DNA of 8,606 bases from an uncultured Cytophagaceae bacterium. GTDB taxonomy: Bacteria > Bacteroidota > Bacteroidia > Cytophagales > Microscillaceae. The stretch is from positions 1-8,606 of the forward strand of contig CALDJV010000922.1 of NCBI GenBank assembly GCA_937899305.1. Reading direction: 5' to 3'. Of the stretch, positions 6,560-8,606 are shown piece after piece. How positions within the stretch are numbered: the first letter of the stretch is position 1; every line of letters begins with the position of its first letter. The position numbers and the translations under genes were made by a program. The notes under the pieces are model-generated. The model had not been told where the DNA came from. It ran no database searches and saw only the letters and a program-made list of their open reading frames with translations.

Positions 6560-8137
6560 CTAATACAGCTCCCAATTGCCTTGCAAGTAGTAACGATACA
6601 GTACTGGATTGTGAATCGTATTTACTTGCACCGTACTATCGGGTATTTTGCTTTTAAAATATTTATCCTTGCCAAACGAGGTCATCAACAACATAGATTC
6701 ATCATTGATCCACTTGGTCTTGATACCTTTGAAATTCAGGTTACGCAACCCTTTCTTTAATTTTTCACTGCTCAGATCCTTGGAGCCTATTACCCAACCC
6801 CACTCGCCTAAAGTAAGAATTTGGTTGTGAATTTTGGTAGTCCCAAAGCCTGCCGCCAACATAGTTTGATTGATACATTCAAAAGCACGGGTAGAATAGT
6901 AAGGACTTCCTGACTGGGCAATGATCAACCCATGGGGACGTAGGTGCCGTCGACACAATTGATAAAACTCTTTACTAAATAATTTGCCCAGCTCTACCGT
7001 ACGAGGGTCGGGTAAGTCAATGATAATCACATCATAAAACTCTTCGGTTTTGTCCATATAAATGAACGCATCCATGTTTTTGATCTTCAACTTGGGGCTA
7101 TAAAACGAGCTATCGTTCAGTTGTAATAATACAGGGTGGGTCTTGGCCAACTTGGTCATGGCAGGGTCTAAATCTACCAGAGTAATGTTTTGTACTTGAG
7201 GATACTTTAAAATCTCCCTTACTGCAGCACCATCTCCTCCCCCCAATACCAATACCTTTTGAGGATTGGGCGATAGCCTCATCACTGGGTGTACCAGAGG
7301 TTCATGGTACATTTCTTCATCTAGGGTACTCAGTTGCTGGTTTCCATTGATGAACAACCAATAGTGGTTTTTCCATTGAGTGATCACGAGTTTTTGGTAC
7401 CGTGATTGGTACTCATAAATCACTTTGTCTTTGTATTTCTTTTGCTCACCATACACAATGATGGGTTTGGCATAAATGCTCCCTACAGTGATGGCTAAAA
7501 ACACAAATCCCATCATAAAATTGAGCCTAAACTGCCATCGGGTTTGCACCAGGTTTTTTAGTCTAAAATACAGCAACACTGCCACTGTAAAGTTCACCGT
7601 ACCCAAAATAAAAGGAGTGTAAGTCATTCCTAAATAAGGCAGGGCTACAAACGCGAAAAACAAGCCTCCCAGCAAACTACCGAAATAATCTTGCTCCATG
7701 ACCGAAGCGATGTTGACCCTAAGCGATTGGTATTCCTGATTTAAGCGGGTCACAATTGGAATCTCCAGTCCAATCATCATCCCAACTAAAATGGCCAATC
7801 CATAGATAAAAATACCGTTGTATTCGCTGTAGGCGTGTACTGTATAGACAAAAATAGCCGAAAATGACACCAAAATAGACAGCGTAAATTCAATGATGAT
7901 GAAGGTTTCTAACAAACGCCCTTTAAAATATTGACTCAGGTGGCTTCCTAGCCCCATGGCAAACAACATAAAGGATACTACCAAGGTCCACTGTAGGATA
8001 GAATCGCCCAAAAAATAGGTGGCCAAAGTAGAAAGTATGTATTCAGCCACAATGCCTGATAGTCCAGTGGCAAATAATGCGATTTTGAGGATTGCTGATT
8101 TTCGTTTGGTCTGATTTGATTGGACGTTCGCCTCCAT
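6560..8137 (-). CDS. Membrane-fused spermidine synthase-like aminopropyltransferase
   Basis: A 525-residue protein in two parts. The N-terminal half has about seven hydrophobic membrane segments (roughly 17-44, 47-68, 78-100, 108-129, 152-170, 173-191, 205-223). The C-terminal half (about 235-480) is a Rossmann-fold spermidine synthase domain: SRYQKL at 245-250, DEEMYHE at 273-279, the nucleotide-binding VLGGGDG (297-303), acidic LVDLDP (320-325), and DLPDP (374-378), which carries the aspartates that hold the amine substrate in spermidine synthases. The family transfers aminopropyl from decarboxylated S-adenosylmethionine to a polyamine. An Asn (264) replaces the usual Asp in the LDG segment, so the substrate is uncertain. 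The active domain most likely faces the cytoplasm. No speD or other polyamine gene is beside it. The nuoC start lies about 180 bp downstream, beyond the palindrome. Confidence 0.9.
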   Translation of the reverse strand: MEANVQSNQTKRKSAILKIALFATGLSGIVAEYILSTLATYFLGDSILQWTLVVSFMLFAMGLGSHLSQYFKGRLLETFIIIEFTLSILVSFSAIFVYTVHAYSEYNGIFIYGLAILVGMMIGLEIPIVTRLNQEYQSLRVNIASVMEQDYFGSLLGGLFFAFVALPYLGMTYTPFILGTVNFTVAVLLYFRLKNLVQTRWQFRLNFMMGFVFLAITVGSIYAKPIIVYGEQKKYKDKVIYEYQSRYQKLVITQWKNHYWLFINGNQQLSTLDEEMYHEPLVHPVMRLSPNPQKVLVLGGGDGAAVREILKYPQVQNITLVDLDPAMTKLAKTHPVLLQLNDSSFYSPKLKIKNMDAFIYMDKTEEFYDVIIIDLPDPRTVELGKLFSKEFYQLCRRHLRPHGLIIAQSGSPYYSTRAFECINQTMLAAGFGTTKIHNQILTLGEWGWVIGSKDLSSEKLKKGLRNLNFKGIKTKWINDESMLLMTSFGKDKYFKSKIPDSTVQVNTIHNPVLYRYYLQGNWELY

Positions 8138-8215
8138 ATTCGTTTTCTGCTATACTTGTCGTTATAAATTAAGTTTTTGATTGAGCAACTGTATTGCTGA
8201 TAAAAGTGCGAATAA

Positions 8216-8223
8216 CAAAGTTA
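8216..8223 (-). promoter_or_regulatory. Probable -7 box of the aminopropyltransferase promoter
   Basis: On the minus strand this reads TAACTTTG, an exact match to TAnnTTTG and identical to the box before fabD. The start would be near 8210, leaving a leader of about 70 nt to the ATG at 8137. No good TTG is found 17-20 nt upstream. A small palindrome, CCCAACGTTTGGG (8233-8245), lies just upstream in the spacer region and could be an operator. Confidence 0.42.
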
Positions 8224-8266
8224 GTAAGATTACCCAACGTTTGGGCCATTTGAGCCATTTTTGTTT

Positions 8267-8374
8267 GGTCCACGGTTTTCTTTAGTTGGTGGTTCGTAGT
8301 CAGTAGTTGGTAGTTTTTTAGTTAGGAGTTGGTAGTTTTCTTTAGTCCACGGTCGACGGTCCATAGTCCACAGT
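8267..8374. repeat. Degenerate heptanucleotide repeat array
   Basis: The stretch can be read almost entirely as 7-bp units of the form RGTYNNN. They are GGTCCAC and GGTTTTC, then (after TTT) AGTTGGT, GGTTCGT, AGTCAGT, AGTTGGT, AGTTTTT, then (after one T) AGTTAGG, AGTTGGT, AGTTTTC, then (after TTT) AGTCCAC, GGTCGAC, GGTCCAT, AGTCCAC. GTTTTCTTTAGT occurs twice exactly 60 bp apart (8275, 8335), and AGTTGGTAGTTTT twice 22 bp apart (8305, 8327). No reading frame uses it. Confidence 0.65.
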
Positions 8375-8606
8375 AGCGCGAAGCGAAAAAATTAACAATT
8401 AATCACAGACCTTTCGCAGTGATTTTCTTTGGAAAATTCACAAGAAATACAGTGATGAATGCGTCAGCTAAACTCGGCATTTAGTCTGTCAGCGTTAAGA
8501 ACTTGAGTAATGAAGCCGTTAAAAATGATCACTGACATCCGTTGATAGCGTGCTGGCTTTGCGTGAGGATGGAATGTTTGAGCATTTTAGGCGCAATGGA
8601 TCAAGT
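8375..8606. other. Right-end non-coding stretch, no gene supported
   Basis: Together with 8138-8374 this is the only gene-free stretch over 300 bases. All frames are broken by stops, apart from a 25-codon minus-strand ORF at 8403-8480 with no supporting evidence. CAGTGAT occurs at 8417 and 8450 and in inverted form (ATCACTG) at 8528. A short AT-rich hairpin (ATTTTC/GAAAAT) spans 8422-8437. GC content is higher after about 8460. It may be an intergenic multicopy element or the upstream region of a gene beyond the window. Confidence 0.4.

Noticed and set aside
8267..8374. Repeat array considered as a CRISPR
   Set aside because: Units are 7 bp, contiguous and degenerate, with no spacers and no cas genes.
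8403..8480. 25-codon minus-strand ORF in the right-end stretch
   Set aside because: Too short, with no promoter or homology evidence; it could equally be chance within a repeat element.

Overview
The window looks like chromosomal DNA of a Bacteroidota bacterium, most likely a marine or gliding member of the Cytophagales. The evidence is three TAnnTTTG-type -7 boxes, the absence of purine-rich ribosome binding sites before the starts, an exported LRR protein with about 20 repeats, a beta-helix lipoprotein ending in the PDIGAWE motif, and overall moderately AT-rich DNA. The genus cannot be fixed from the sequence alone.

Layout from left to right. Positions 1-209 are non-coding and carry a good promoter for a surface-type beta-helix lipoprotein (210-1562, +). 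A strong hairpin and a second inverted repeat separate it from the convergent fabD gene (1773-2645, -), which encodes malonyl-CoA:ACP transacylase. Upstream of fabD come a c-type cytochrome (2945-3451, -), a divergent secreted LRR protein (3568-5343, +), a second related c-type cytochrome, here a lipoprotein (5344-5832, -), nuoC of respiratory complex I (5879-6379, -), and a membrane-fused spermidine synthase-like aminopropyltransferase (6560-8137, -). A 41-bp palindrome lies between the last two genes. The last 469 bases (8138-8606) hold the likely promoter of the aminopropyltransferase gene, a degenerate heptanucleotide repeat array, and a stretch with no supportable gene.

Most of the content is housekeeping: fatty acid initiation, respiration and a polyamine-type transferase. 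The lipoprotein-cytochrome gene and nuoC are close enough (46 bp) to share a transcript, which suggests a respiratory function for that cytochrome. The second look is best spent on four items: the pair of cytochrome paralogues split by an oppositely oriented LRR gene whose stop codon directly abuts that of one cytochrome; nuoC standing apart from the rest of the nuo operon; the 41-bp palindrome; and the heptamer array. I do not see a defence island, mobile element, CRISPR array, biosynthetic cluster or clearly new multi-gene system.
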